From: Myxococcus terminator_A
GTDB lineage: Bacteria; Myxococcota; Myxococcia; Myxococcales; Myxococcaceae
DNA length: 64,000 nt
Direction of reading: 5' to 3'
Assembly: GCA_049194865.1 (NCBI GenBank)
Contig: JBLZWL010000075.1
Coordinates: forward strand, 62,001 to 126,000
The translations under genes and the position numbers were made by a program. Under the pieces are notes generated by a model, which searched no databases, was not told where the DNA came from, and saw only the letters and a list, made by a program, of their open reading frames with translations. How positions within the stretch are numbered: position 1 is the stretch's first letter; each line of letters opens with the position of its first letter. This document shows, piece after piece, positions 8,363-16,395 of this stretch.

Positions 8363-8650
8363 GCATCCGCTCGTGGGAGAAATCCACGGACGGTTTCGAC
8401 CTGGAGCCGCGTGGGACGGCCGGAAGGTCCGAGCAGCGCTGAGCACTCTCAGCCGGTCTTCGCGCGCGCCTCGGCTTTTCCGAACCTTCACCCCTCGTGT
8501 CTCCAGTCGCCCGTGGGGGCGAAGGTCGGTCCGTGGGCTCCTTCCGGGGCCTGATGCGCGCGCTGTGTCGCGGGCATCGTGACAGTCCTTCATCCACGCG
8601 GGAGCCCTGTCGGGCGACCTCGGTCGTCCGTGCTGCGTGGAGGCGGGACG
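8363..8650 (+). promoter_or_regulatory. Riboswitch leader up to first start codon
   Basis: A 288-base untranslated leader. It contains a short perfect hairpin, GCTGAG at 8438-8443 with CTCAGC at 8448-8453, not followed by a clear T-run, so a Rho-independent mechanism is not obvious. The ribosome binding site GGAGG is at 8639-8643. The expression platform cannot be decided by eye. Confidence 0.45.
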
Positions 8651-10015
8651 ATGCGGGACGAAGCGGGACATGCGGTGCGCTACCCCGATGGGAATGTGCT
8701 GCTGCGCAACCTGACGCGCACCTTCCCCGTGGTGACGCACGGCCAGGGCGTCCACCTCTTCGACGCGAGTGGCAAGCGCTACCTGGACGCCTCCGCCGGA
8801 GCGCTCGTCGCCAGCGTGGGCCACGGCAACCGCGAGGTGGCGGACCGCATCCACGAGCAGCTCCTGCGCGTCGCCTACGTCAACGGCACCCACTTCACCA
8901 CCGAGGTGACGGAGCAGCTCGCCTCGCGTCTGTGTGCGCTCGCGCCGAAGGGACTGGAGCGCGCGGCGTTCCTGGGCTCTGGCTCCGAGGCGGTGGAGGC
9001 GGCGGTGAAGTTCGTCCGCCAGCTCTGGGTGGAGCGGGGCCAGTCGCAGCGCACCAAGGTCATCGCGCGCATGCCCGGCTACCACGGCAACACGCTGTAC
9101 GCGCTCTCGCTGTCGGGCCGGCCCCACTACAAGACGTTCTTCGGGCCGATGCTGGCCGAAGTCGTCACCACGCCTGCGCCGTATCCGTATCGCTCCGGTC
9201 TGGAGGACTACGCGCGCGACGGCGCGGAGCACTACGCGCGGCTCCTCGAAGAGACGATTCGGCGCGAGGGCCCGGACACCATCGCCGCCTTCATCGCGGA
9301 GCCCGTCATCGGCTCGTCCGCGGGTGCCTCGCTGCCGCCTCCCGGCTACTTCGAGCGGGTGAGCGCGCTGTGCCGCGAGTACGGCATCCTCACCATCGCC
9401 GACGAGGTGATGTGCGGCTGCGGTCGCACTGGCCGCTTCTTCGCCAGTGAGCTGTTCGACTTCACGCCCGACGTGCTGGTGCTCGGCAAGGGCATCAGCG
9501 GGGGCTACGCGCCGCTGAGCGCGCTGCTCGTGCGGCAGGCGCACCTGGAGGAGATGCGCCAGGGCTCCGGTGGCTACATGCACGCACAGACATATCTCCA
9601 GGCGCCCGCGATGACAGCGGCGGGGCTCGCGGTGCTCGACTACTTCGAGCGGCACTCCCTGGTGGCGCATGCAGCGCGCGTGGGTGCGCACCTCCAGCGT
9701 CGCTTGCGTGAGGTGCTGTCGCCGCTGCCGCACGTGGGCTCCATCCAGGGCGTGGGTCTGATGGCTGGCGTCGAGCTGGTGGAGGACACGGCGAGCCGTC
9801 GTCCCTTCCCGCGCTCGCGCAAGGTCATCGAGGGCCTGCTCGCGGAGCTGTTCGAGGTGGGCCTGGTCCTCTGGTCCAACACGGGCCACGCGGACGGGAC
9901 GAACGGTGACCTGCTGATGCTCGGCCCGCCGCTCGTCATCACCGAGTCGGAGGTCGACGAGCTGGTCGACACGCTCGCACGCGGCATCCACCACTTCTTC
10001 CGGAGGGAGTCATGA
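8651..10015 (+). CDS. Class III (omega) aminotransferase, first gene of riboswitch operon
   Basis: 454 aa from ATG 8651, seven bases after GGAGG; upstream in-frame codons to 8579 are not used. It is a PLP enzyme of the class III family: GSGSEA phosphate cup (110-115), YHGNT (144-148), IADEVMCGCGRTG with Asp251 for the PLP ring nitrogen, and the Schiff-base lysine K280 in VLGKGISGGYAPLSA. The closest family impression is the omega-amino acid:pyruvate or aspartate-family transaminases, which take terminal or beta amino groups to carbonyls. Its stop overlaps the next start (ATGA). In this operon it probably removes one of two amino groups from a diamino acid; which one cannot be told from sequence. 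Confidence 0.88.
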   Translation: MRDEAGHAVRYPDGNVLLRNLTRTFPVVTHGQGVHLFDASGKRYLDASAGALVASVGHGNREVADRIHEQLLRVAYVNGTHFTTEVTEQLASRLCALAPKGLERAAFLGSGSEAVEAAVKFVRQLWVERGQSQRTKVIARMPGYHGNTLYALSLSGRPHYKTFFGPMLAEVVTTPAPYPYRSGLEDYARDGAEHYARLLEETIRREGPDTIAAFIAEPVIGSSAGASLPPPGYFERVSALCREYGILTIADEVMCGCGRTGRFFASELFDFTPDVLVLGKGISGGYAPLSALLVRQAHLEEMRQGSGGYMHAQTYLQAPAMTAAGLAVLDYFERHSLVAHAARVGAHLQRRLREVLSPLPHVGSIQGVGLMAGVELVEDTASRRPFPRSRKVIEGLLAELFEVGLVLWSNTGHADGTNGDLLMLGPPLVITESEVDELVDTLARGIHHFFRRES

Positions 10016-11571
10016 GTTTCCGCATCACCTACTCGGTGCTGGATGCCGACCTGTCCACGCTGCACGCGCAGTTCGACGAGGCGCTCACCGCCGTGCGCGC
10101 GAAGCTCGGCGGCGAGCTGCCGTCATGGATTGCCGGTGAGGCGTTCCGGAGCGGGGACCTGCTGGCGAGCCGCAATCCGGCGCGGCCGGACGAGGTACTG
10201 GCCTCCTTCCACCGCACGCCCGTCAAGGAACTGGACCGCGTGGTGCGCGTGGCTCGCGAGGCGCAACGCGCCTGGGGCGCCACCGCGTGGGAGGAGCGCG
10301 TGCGCATCCTGCGTCGCGCCGCCGACCTCATCTCCGAGCGCCGGCTGGAGCTCTCCGCCCGGATGACGCTGGAGGTGGGCAAGAGCCGGCTGGAGTCGCT
10401 CGGCGACGTGGAGGAGTCCGCGGACCTGCTGCGCTACTACGCCGGACAGCTCGAGCAGGCCGAGGGCTTCGTGCGGCCCATGGCGCGCCTGTCCCCGAAC
10501 GAGGACACGCGCAGCGTGCTGCGGCCCTATGGCGTGTTCGCCATCATCTCGCCCTTCAACTTCCCGCTCGCGCTCGCGGCGGGCATGAGCGCGGGCGCGC
10601 TGCTCGGCGGAAATGCCGTCATCCTCAAGCCCAGCGAGGAGACACCGTGGTGCGCGGAGGGCCTGTACCACGCGCTCGCCGACGCGGGCCTCCCTCCCGG
10701 CGTCTTCCAGGTGTTGCACGGCGAAGGCGAGGCGTTGGGCGCCGCGCTCGTACGTCACCCCGGCGTGGATGGCGTCTCCTTCACCGGCAGCAAGGCGGTG
10801 GGCATGGACATCCACCGGCAGCTCTCCACGGGCCGCGTGCGGCCGTGCTTCCTGGAACTCGGCGGGAAGAACCCGGCCATCGTCTGCCGTGACGCGGACC
10901 TGGAGGCCGCCATCGAGGGCTGCTTCCGCTCCGCCTTCGGCCTGTCCGGCCAGAAGTGCAGCGCGCTGTCTCGCATCTACGTGCACGAGTCCCTGCTGAA
11001 CGACTTCACCGATGGCCTCGCGGCGAAGGCCCAGAGCGCGATGGTGGGGGACCCGTCCCTCGCGTCCGTCTTCACCGGCCCCGTCATCAACGCCGCGTCC
11101 GTGCAGCGCTTCGAGCGCGCGGTGGACGAGGCGCGTCGCGATGGCGCGGTCATCGCGGGCGGTGAGCGCCTGCGCCTGGGCGGCGCGTTGGACTCGGGCC
11201 ACTTCGTCGCGCCCACCGTGGTGACGCTGTCCCACGGACACCGGCTGATGCGCGACGAGCTGTTCCTGCCCTTCGTCGGCGTGACGAGCTTCCGCACGCT
11301 CGAAGAGGCGCTGCGGCTGGCCAACGACTGCGACTACGGCCTCACCGCGGGCATCTTCAGCCGAAACGCCGAGGAGGTGGAGCGCTTCATGGCCCACGCC
11401 GAAGCGGGTGTTCTCTACGCCAACCGCCGCACGGGCGCGACGACGGGCGCCTGGCCCGGCGTGCAGTCCTTCTGCGGCTGGAAGGGCAGCGGCGCGTCCG
11501 GCAAGGGCGGCTGCGGCCCCTACTACGTCTCCCAATTCATGCGCGAGCAGGCGCAGACGCGGATGGGCTGA
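10012..11571 (+). CDS. Aldehyde dehydrogenase, P5C/glutamate-semialdehyde dehydrogenase-like
   Basis: 519 aa, start overlapping the previous stop. NAD(P)-dependent ALDH with intact active site: PFNFPLA (181-187), the general base Glu282 in LELGGKNP and the nucleophile Cys316 in SGQKCSALS. The C-terminal stretch TGAWPGVQSFCGWKGSG and GCGPYYVSQFMREQAQTR closely resembles RocA/PruA-type 1-pyrroline-5-carboxylate dehydrogenases, which oxidise an amino-acid semialdehyde to the dicarboxylic amino acid. Between two aminotransferase genes, the likely job is to oxidise the semialdehyde made by the first enzyme to an aminodicarboxylate (for example 3-aminoadipate). Proline catabolism is less likely, as no proline dehydrogenase is near. 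Confidence 0.87.
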   Translation: MSFRITYSVLDADLSTLHAQFDEALTAVRAKLGGELPSWIAGEAFRSGDLLASRNPARPDEVLASFHRTPVKELDRVVRVAREAQRAWGATAWEERVRILRRAADLISERRLELSARMTLEVGKSRLESLGDVEESADLLRYYAGQLEQAEGFVRPMARLSPNEDTRSVLRPYGVFAIISPFNFPLALAAGMSAGALLGGNAVILKPSEETPWCAEGLYHALADAGLPPGVFQVLHGEGEALGAALVRHPGVDGVSFTGSKAVGMDIHRQLSTGRVRPCFLELGGKNPAIVCRDADLEAAIEGCFRSAFGLSGQKCSALSRIYVHESLLNDFTDGLAAKAQSAMVGDPSLASVFTGPVINAASVQRFERAVDEARRDGAVIAGGERLRLGGALDSGHFVAPTVVTLSHGHRLMRDELFLPFVGVTSFRTLEEALRLANDCDYGLTAGIFSRNAEEVERFMAHAEAGVLYANRRTGATTGAWPGVQSFCGWKGSGASGKGGCGPYYVSQFMREQAQTRMG

Positions 11572-11592
11572 CGCCCTCGCGAGGAAACCTCC

Positions 11593-12963
11593 ATGACCAC
11601 GCTCTATCCCGAAGTGAAGGTTGCTCCCCCGGGGCCGAATGCCCGGGCCATCATCGCGCAGGACCAGCGCCACAGCTCGCCCTCGTACATCAAGGAATAC
11701 CCCCTCGTCGTCGAGCGCGGCGAGGGCCCGTGGGTCCACGACGTCGACGGCAACCGCTTCCTCGACTTCATGGCCGGCATCGCCGTGGCCTCCACCGGCC
11801 ACTCGCATCCCCACGTCGTGAAGGCCATCCACGACGCGGCCGACCGCTTCCTGCACATCTGCGGCACCGACTTCTATTACGACGGGTTCTCCAAGCTCTG
11901 CGCGCGGCTCGCCAGCTACCTGCCGGACATGGGCCCGAAGAAGGTGTTCCTCACCAACTCCGGCACGGAAGCAGTCGAGGGCGCGCTCAAGCTCGCGCGG
12001 CACCACACCCGCCGTCAGTACGTCGTGGCCTTCAAGGGCGGCTTCCACGGCCGCACCCTGGGCGCGATTTCGCTCAACTCCTCCAAGGTCGCCCAGCGCG
12101 CCTTCTTCGGGCCCCTGCTGCCGGGCGTCATCCACGTCCCCTACGCGAACCCGTACCGCTGTCCCAACGGGTGCCAGCCGTACACCTGCGGCGACGCGTG
12201 CAACCCGGCCCTGGCGCTGGAGAAGGAGTGGTTCGTCAACCACGTGGACCCGCGTGAGGTCGCCGCCATCTTCGTGGAGCCCATCCTGGGCGAGGGCGGC
12301 TACGTGGTGCCTCCAGTGAGCTTCCTCCAGGAGCTGCGCCGCATCTGCGACACGCACGGAATCCTCCTCGTGTTCGACGAGGTCCAGTCGGGCATCGGCC
12401 GCACGGGGAAGATGTTCGCGGCGGAGCACTTCGGCGTGATGCCGGACATCGTCCTGTCCGCGAAGGGCATCGCCTCCGGCATGCCGCTGGGCGCCATCAT
12501 CGCTCGCGAGTCGGTGATGACGTGGCCGCGCGGCTCCCACGGCAGCACGTACGGCGGCAACCCCGTGTGCTGCGCCGCGGCGCTCGCCACGCTGGACGTG
12601 GTGGAGGGGCTGCTGGAGCAGGTGACTGTCACCGGCGCGGTGCTCCAGCACGGCCTTCGCGAGCTCCAGTCGCGCTACCCCATCATCGGTGACATCCGAG
12701 GCGTGGGCCTCATGGTCGGCGCGGAGTTCGTGGACCCGGTGACTCGCGAGCCGGCGAGCGCCTACGTGGCCGCGCTGGAGCAGCTCGCCTTCCGAAAGGG
12801 CCTGCTGCTGCTGTCGTGTGGCAAGTCCACCATCCGCTTCGCGCCGCCGCTCATCGTCGGGACGCACGAGGTGGCCGTCATGCTGCGCGTGCTGGAGGAG
12901 TGCCTGCGTGAGCTTCCGCTCGACATGGCAGCCTCCGCGCCCGTGGTCGGCGTGAAGCTCTGA
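11593..12963 (+). CDS. Class III aminotransferase, GABA/acetylornithine-aminotransferase-like
   Basis: 456 aa, ATG at 11593 with a GAGGAAACC ribosome binding site. PLP fold signatures: TNSGTEAVEGALK (121-133), FKGGFHGRTLGA (147-158), FDEVQSGIGRTG with Asp262, and Lys291 in VLSAKGIASGMPLGA. A distinctive insertion has four cysteines in 14 residues (C190, C194, C199, C203: CPNGCQPYTCGDAC), which suggests a metal or redox site; it occurs in a subset of GABA-aminotransferase-like enzymes. It is the second transaminase of the operon, 8 bp ahead of the CoA-transferase genes, so its product is probably the keto acid that is then activated with CoA (3-oxoadipate in the proposed route). Confidence 0.88.
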   Translation: MTTLYPEVKVAPPGPNARAIIAQDQRHSSPSYIKEYPLVVERGEGPWVHDVDGNRFLDFMAGIAVASTGHSHPHVVKAIHDAADRFLHICGTDFYYDGFSKLCARLASYLPDMGPKKVFLTNSGTEAVEGALKLARHHTRRQYVVAFKGGFHGRTLGAISLNSSKVAQRAFFGPLLPGVIHVPYANPYRCPNGCQPYTCGDACNPALALEKEWFVNHVDPREVAAIFVEPILGEGGYVVPPVSFLQELRRICDTHGILLVFDEVQSGIGRTGKMFAAEHFGVMPDIVLSAKGIASGMPLGAIIARESVMTWPRGSHGSTYGGNPVCCAAALATLDVVEGLLEQVTVTGAVLQHGLRELQSRYPIIGDIRGVGLMVGAEFVDPVTREPASAYVAALEQLAFRKGLLLLSCGKSTIRFAPPLIVGTHEVAVMLRVLEECLRELPLDMAASAPVVGVKL

Positions 12964-12971
12964 GGCCCGCC

Positions 12972-13883
12972 ATGGACAAGCTCTGCTCGATGAAGGAGGC
13001 CATCGCGGCCTCCGTGAAGCACGGGAGCTCCATCGTCATCGATGGCTTCACCCACCTCATCTGCTTCGCCGCCGGTCACGAAATCATCCGTCAGGGCATC
13101 AGAGACCTGACGGCCATCCGCCTCACCCCGGACCTCGTCTATGACCAGCTCATCGAGGCGGGCGCCGTCCGCAAGCTCGTCTTCAGCTGGGCGGGCAACC
13201 CCGGCGTGGGCAGCCTGCACGCGCTCCGTCGACGCAGCGAGGCGTCCTCCACCGAGCCCCGGCTGGAGCTGGAGGAGTACTCACACTTCGGGCTCCTGTC
13301 CCGCCTGCTCGCGGGCAGCGCGGGGCTGCCCTTCTGGCCCTTGAGCAACTACCAGGGCGGCGACATCGCCAAGGTGAACCCCGCCATCAAGACGGTGCGC
13401 TGTCCTTACACGGACCGCGAGCTGGCCACCGTGCCGGCGCTCCATCCAGACGTGGCCATCATCCACTGCCAGCGCGCGGACCGAGAGGGCAACGCGCAGG
13501 TGTGGGGACTGCTCGGCTCGCAGAAGGAGGTGGCCTTCGCCGCGCGCAAGGTCGTCGTCGTGGCCGAGCAGATTGTCCCCACCGAGGTCATCCGCAAGGA
13601 CCCCAACCGCACGTTGGTGCCCGGCATCATCGTCAGCCACGTCGTGCACGAGCCGTGGGGCTGTCACCCCAGCTTCGTGCAGGGCTTCCATGACCGGGAC
13701 AATGACTTCTACGTGAAGTGGGAGGACATCTCCCGCCAGCCGGAGACCTATCGCGCGTGGCTGGAGGAGTTCGTCTACGGCGTGAAGGACCGACAGGGCT
13801 ACCTCGCGCGACTGGAGACGGGGCTGCTCGACAAGCTGCGGGCGAAGGCTCGCGTCTGCGAGGGGGTGGACTATGGCTACTGA
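12972..13883 (+). CDS. CoA-transferase subunit A (glutaconate/3-oxoadipate type)
   Basis: 303 aa, 8 bp after the preceding gene. It belongs to the class I CoA-transferase alpha subunits of the GctA/CatI kind rather than the shorter PcaI/AtoD kind: SSIVIDGFTHLICFAAGHEIIRQG near residues 19-42, FSWAGNPGVGSLHALRRR, NYQGGDIAKVNP and CPYTDRELATVPALHPDVAIIHCQ. With the B subunit it moves CoA from a donor such as succinyl-CoA to a dicarboxylate. Glutaconate CoA-transferase of fermenters has a similar sequence, but the adjacent 3-oxoadipyl-CoA-type thiolase favours 3-oxoadipate as substrate. The end of the gene overlaps the B-subunit start by 11 bp, a typical fixed pair. Confidence 0.87.
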   Translation: MDKLCSMKEAIAASVKHGSSIVIDGFTHLICFAAGHEIIRQGIRDLTAIRLTPDLVYDQLIEAGAVRKLVFSWAGNPGVGSLHALRRRSEASSTEPRLELEEYSHFGLLSRLLAGSAGLPFWPLSNYQGGDIAKVNPAIKTVRCPYTDRELATVPALHPDVAIIHCQRADREGNAQVWGLLGSQKEVAFAARKVVVVAEQIVPTEVIRKDPNRTLVPGIIVSHVVHEPWGCHPSFVQGFHDRDNDFYVKWEDISRQPETYRAWLEEFVYGVKDRQGYLARLETGLLDKLRAKARVCEGVDYGY

Positions 13884-14646
13884 GAATCAGCCGGGGCCCA
13901 CCGCCTCCGAGCGGATGGCGTACCGCGCCGCGCGCGAGCTGCACGATGGGGACGTCGTCTTCGTGGGCATCGGCCTGCCGAACCTCGCGTGCAACCTGGC
14001 GCGGGCCACGCATGCGCCGGGCCTGTTCATGATCTACGAGTCCGGCGCCGTGGGAGCGATTCCCGAGCGGCTCCCCGTCTCCATCGGCGACCCGTCGCTG
14101 GTGACGGACTCGCTGGCCGTCGTCGGTCAGGCGGACATCTTCCAGTGCATGCTCCAGCGCGGGCTCATCGAGGTGGGCTTCCTCGGCGGCGCGCAGGTGG
14201 ACCGCTGGGGGAACATCAACACCACCGTCATCGGTGACTACGCGAACCCGAAGGTGCGCCTGCCCGGCAGCGGCGGGGCGTGCGAAATCGCCGTGCACGC
14301 GCGGCGGCTGCTCATCGTCATGCGCATGAGCAAACGGACCTTCGTGGACTCGTGCGACTTCATCACCAGCCCGGGCCACCGGATGCACGGGAAGACTCGC
14401 GCGGAGCTGGGCATGCCCGGCGGCGGACCCACGCGCATCATCACGGATTTGGGCGTGCTCGACTTCGACGCGACGGGCGAAGCGGTGCTCGCCGAGGTGT
14501 ACCCCGGCGTCACGCCCGAGCAGGTGCGCGCCGCCTGCGGCTGGCCGCTGCGCCTGGCGGACTCGGTGCGCACCGCGACGGAGCCGGACCCGTCCGTGCT
14601 GACCCTGCTGCGCGAGAAGTTGGACCCGCAGCGCCTCTATCTCTAA
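13873..14646 (+). CDS. CoA-transferase subunit B (CatJ/GctB type)
   Basis: 257 aa; start overlaps subunit A by 11 bp. The catalytic glutamate that carries the glutamyl-CoA intermediate is Glu56 in MIYESGAVG, the expected place in the beta subunit. Other family blocks are GDVVFVGIGLPNLACNLA, VGFLGGAQVDRWGNINTTVIGDY and PGSGGACEIA. Together with subunit A it should form a heteromeric CoA-transferase in the cytosol. Lengths of both subunits (303 and 257) fit the CatI/CatJ pair better than PcaI/PcaJ. The next gene starts 30 bp on. Confidence 0.88.
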   Translation: MATENQPGPTASERMAYRAARELHDGDVVFVGIGLPNLACNLARATHAPGLFMIYESGAVGAIPERLPVSIGDPSLVTDSLAVVGQADIFQCMLQRGLIEVGFLGGAQVDRWGNINTTVIGDYANPKVRLPGSGGACEIAVHARRLLIVMRMSKRTFVDSCDFITSPGHRMHGKTRAELGMPGGGPTRIITDLGVLDFDATGEAVLAEVYPGVTPEQVRAACGWPLRLADSVRTATEPDPSVLTLLREKLDPQRLYL

Positions 14647-14676
14647 CGAACCGCACCATCTTCCCGGAGGCTCTTC

Positions 14677-15873
14677 ATGGCCGAGGCTTTCATCGTCGAC
14701 GCGGTCCGCACTCCCATCGGCAGGTTCCGGGGCGCTCTCAAGAGCGTCAGGCCGGATGACCTGGCCGCGCACGTCCTCTCCGCGCTACTCGCACGCAACG
14801 CCCTGGACGGCGCGCGGGTGGACGAGGTGTTCCTCGGCTGCGCCAATCAGGCGGGCGAGGACAACCGCAACGTGGCGCGCATGGCGCTGCTGCTCGCGGG
14901 CCTGCCGGATACCGTGCCCGGTGTCACCGTCAACCGACTGTGCGCCAGCGGCCTGGAGGCCGTCATCCAGGGCTGCCGCATGATTCGAGTGGGCGAGGCG
15001 GACATCGTCCTCGCGGGCGGCGTGGAGTCGATGACGCGCGCGCCGTGGAGCATGGCCAAGCCGGACGAGGGTTTCCCCTTCGGCAAGCGCGAGGTCTGGG
15101 ACACGGCCCTGGGCTGGCGCTATCCCAACAAGCGCCTGGCGGCCCTCTTCCCGCTGGACGACATGGGCGAGACGGCGGAGCGCGTGGCCGAGCGATGGGG
15201 TCTCTCCCAGGAGGCGCAGGATGCGTATGCGCTCGGCTCGCATCAGAAGGCGCTGGCGGCCCAGGCGGCGGGCCGCTTCGCCAACGAGCTGGTCGCCGTG
15301 GAGGTGCCGCAGTCGAAGGGCTCCGCCACGCGCGTGGAGGTGGACGAGGGGCCTCGCGCGGACACCACGCTGGAGAAGCTGGCCCGGCTCAAGCCCGCGT
15401 TCGTCGCGGAGGGCACCGTGACGGCGGGCAACTCGTCCACGCTGAATGACGGCGCGTCCGCGGTGCTGCTCATGAGCGAGGCGGCGCTGAAGGCCACCGG
15501 CGCCACGCCGCTGGCGCGCTACGTGAGCAGCGCGAGCGTGGGCGTGGACCCCCGGTACATGGGCATTGGCCCCGTGACGGCGACGCAGAAGGCGCTGGCT
15601 CGTGCCGGTTGGAATCTGGACTCGGTGGACCTGGTGGAATTGAACGAGGCGTTCGCCTCGCAGGTGCTGGCGTGCGCCAGGGAGCTGAAGCTCTCCCCCG
15701 AGCGCCTCAACGTCAACGGCGGTGGACTCGCGCTGGGCCATCCGCTGGGCTCCAGCGGCGCCCGCATCCTCACCACGCTGGTGCATGAGCTGAAGCGCCG
15801 GGACGCGCACCGGGGCCTGGCGACCCTGTGCGTGGGCGTGGGTCAGGGCCTGGCGATGACGGTGGAGCGCTGA
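14677..15873 (+). CDS. Thiolase, 3-oxoadipyl-CoA thiolase (PcaF/CatF) type
   Basis: 398 aa with a good GGAGG ribosome binding site. Complete thiolase triad: acyl-accepting Cys89 (NRLCASGLEA), His355 (GGLALGHPLGSSG) and Cys385 (TLCVGVGQG). The block GCANQAGEDNRNVARMALLLAGLPDTVPG is much closer to PcaF/PaaJ 3-oxoadipyl-CoA thiolases than to acetoacetyl-CoA thiolases, and the GWRYPNKRLAALFPLDDMGETAE loop also fits that branch. It should cleave 3-oxoadipyl-CoA with CoA to succinyl-CoA plus acetyl-CoA. As the last enzyme of the riboswitch operon, it defines the pathway's end point. No ring-cleavage (catechol or protocatechuate) genes are in the window, so the 3-oxoadipate is unlikely to come from aromatics here. 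Confidence 0.88.
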   Translation: MAEAFIVDAVRTPIGRFRGALKSVRPDDLAAHVLSALLARNALDGARVDEVFLGCANQAGEDNRNVARMALLLAGLPDTVPGVTVNRLCASGLEAVIQGCRMIRVGEADIVLAGGVESMTRAPWSMAKPDEGFPFGKREVWDTALGWRYPNKRLAALFPLDDMGETAERVAERWGLSQEAQDAYALGSHQKALAAQAAGRFANELVAVEVPQSKGSATRVEVDEGPRADTTLEKLARLKPAFVAEGTVTAGNSSTLNDGASAVLLMSEAALKATGATPLARYVSSASVGVDPRYMGIGPVTATQKALARAGWNLDSVDLVELNEAFASQVLACARELKLSPERLNVNGGGLALGHPLGSSGARILTTLVHELKRRDAHRGLATLCVGVGQGLAMTVER

Positions 15874-16238
15874 TGCGACTCGACGAAGCAGAGAGGTCTT
15901 CTCCGGCCGTGACGTTGCGCATCTTTCCGGCGACCGGAGTCATGCAATGGCACTACCGCTTCGACTGTCCCGAGGGACATGGTGAGTCGGGCGCCCTCGA
16001 CTCGCTCGACGCCCTGGCGGAGGTGCTGCGCCGCTGGGGACGGCACCTGGTGGACCTGCCCTGGACGGTGCTGCCTACCTTTGGCGGCACGACACCCGCC
16101 CGCACCGAAGGAGTGTGGAGCTGGGATGCCACACGGCTGCTCGTGGGCTCCGAGGCCGGGGCGCTCGTCCTGTGCCCTCGTGAGTCCTTCATGACGCGCC
16201 AGGCCCCACTCACTCCATCGATGGGTGAGCCCTCTTGA
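15873..16238 (+). CDS. Small hypothetical protein at end of riboswitch operon
   Basis: 121 aa from ATG 15873, which overlaps the thiolase stop (TGATG), so it is almost surely translated with the operon. The product is soluble, with repeated Trp (MQWHYRFDCPEGHG, RRWGRHLVDLPWTVLP, EGVWSWDATRLLVG) and a likely small beta-rich fold; no family recognised. It could be an accessory or regulatory subunit, or simply a passenger. The final residues (TRQAPLTPSMGEPS) look disordered. Confidence 0.65.
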   Translation: MRLDEAERSSPAVTLRIFPATGVMQWHYRFDCPEGHGESGALDSLDALAEVLRRWGRHLVDLPWTVLPTFGGTTPARTEGVWSWDATRLLVGSEAGALVLCPRESFMTRQAPLTPSMGEPS

Positions 16239-16395
16239 CTGGGTGAGAAGACAGACACTCTGGACGACGCGGGGTAGATGCTTGTCACGTGACTAGCATT
16301 TGTCCGCGTGGGCGAACCTCGGGAATAGCCTCCGGTCCCCTTGAATCCCGGGCCGGGGGTTCGTGCGCTTCGGCGCATGATGAGGAGTCGCCACG

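Noticed and set aside
10012..11571. Proline catabolism role for the P5C-dehydrogenase-like ALDH
   Set aside because: No proline dehydrogenase domain or gene nearby; operon context is two aminotransferases and a CoA-transferase/thiolase module.
10123..12867. A 914-codon open frame on the minus strand across the ALDH and aminotransferase genes
   Set aside because: Low-complexity His/Arg/Ala/Asp composition; it mirrors the third codon positions of the real genes.
12972..14646. Glutaconate CoA-transferase of glutamate fermentation
   Set aside because: No hydroxyglutaryl-CoA dehydratase or glutaconyl-CoA decarboxylase genes, and the neighbouring thiolase is of the 3-oxoadipyl type; still possible but less likely.
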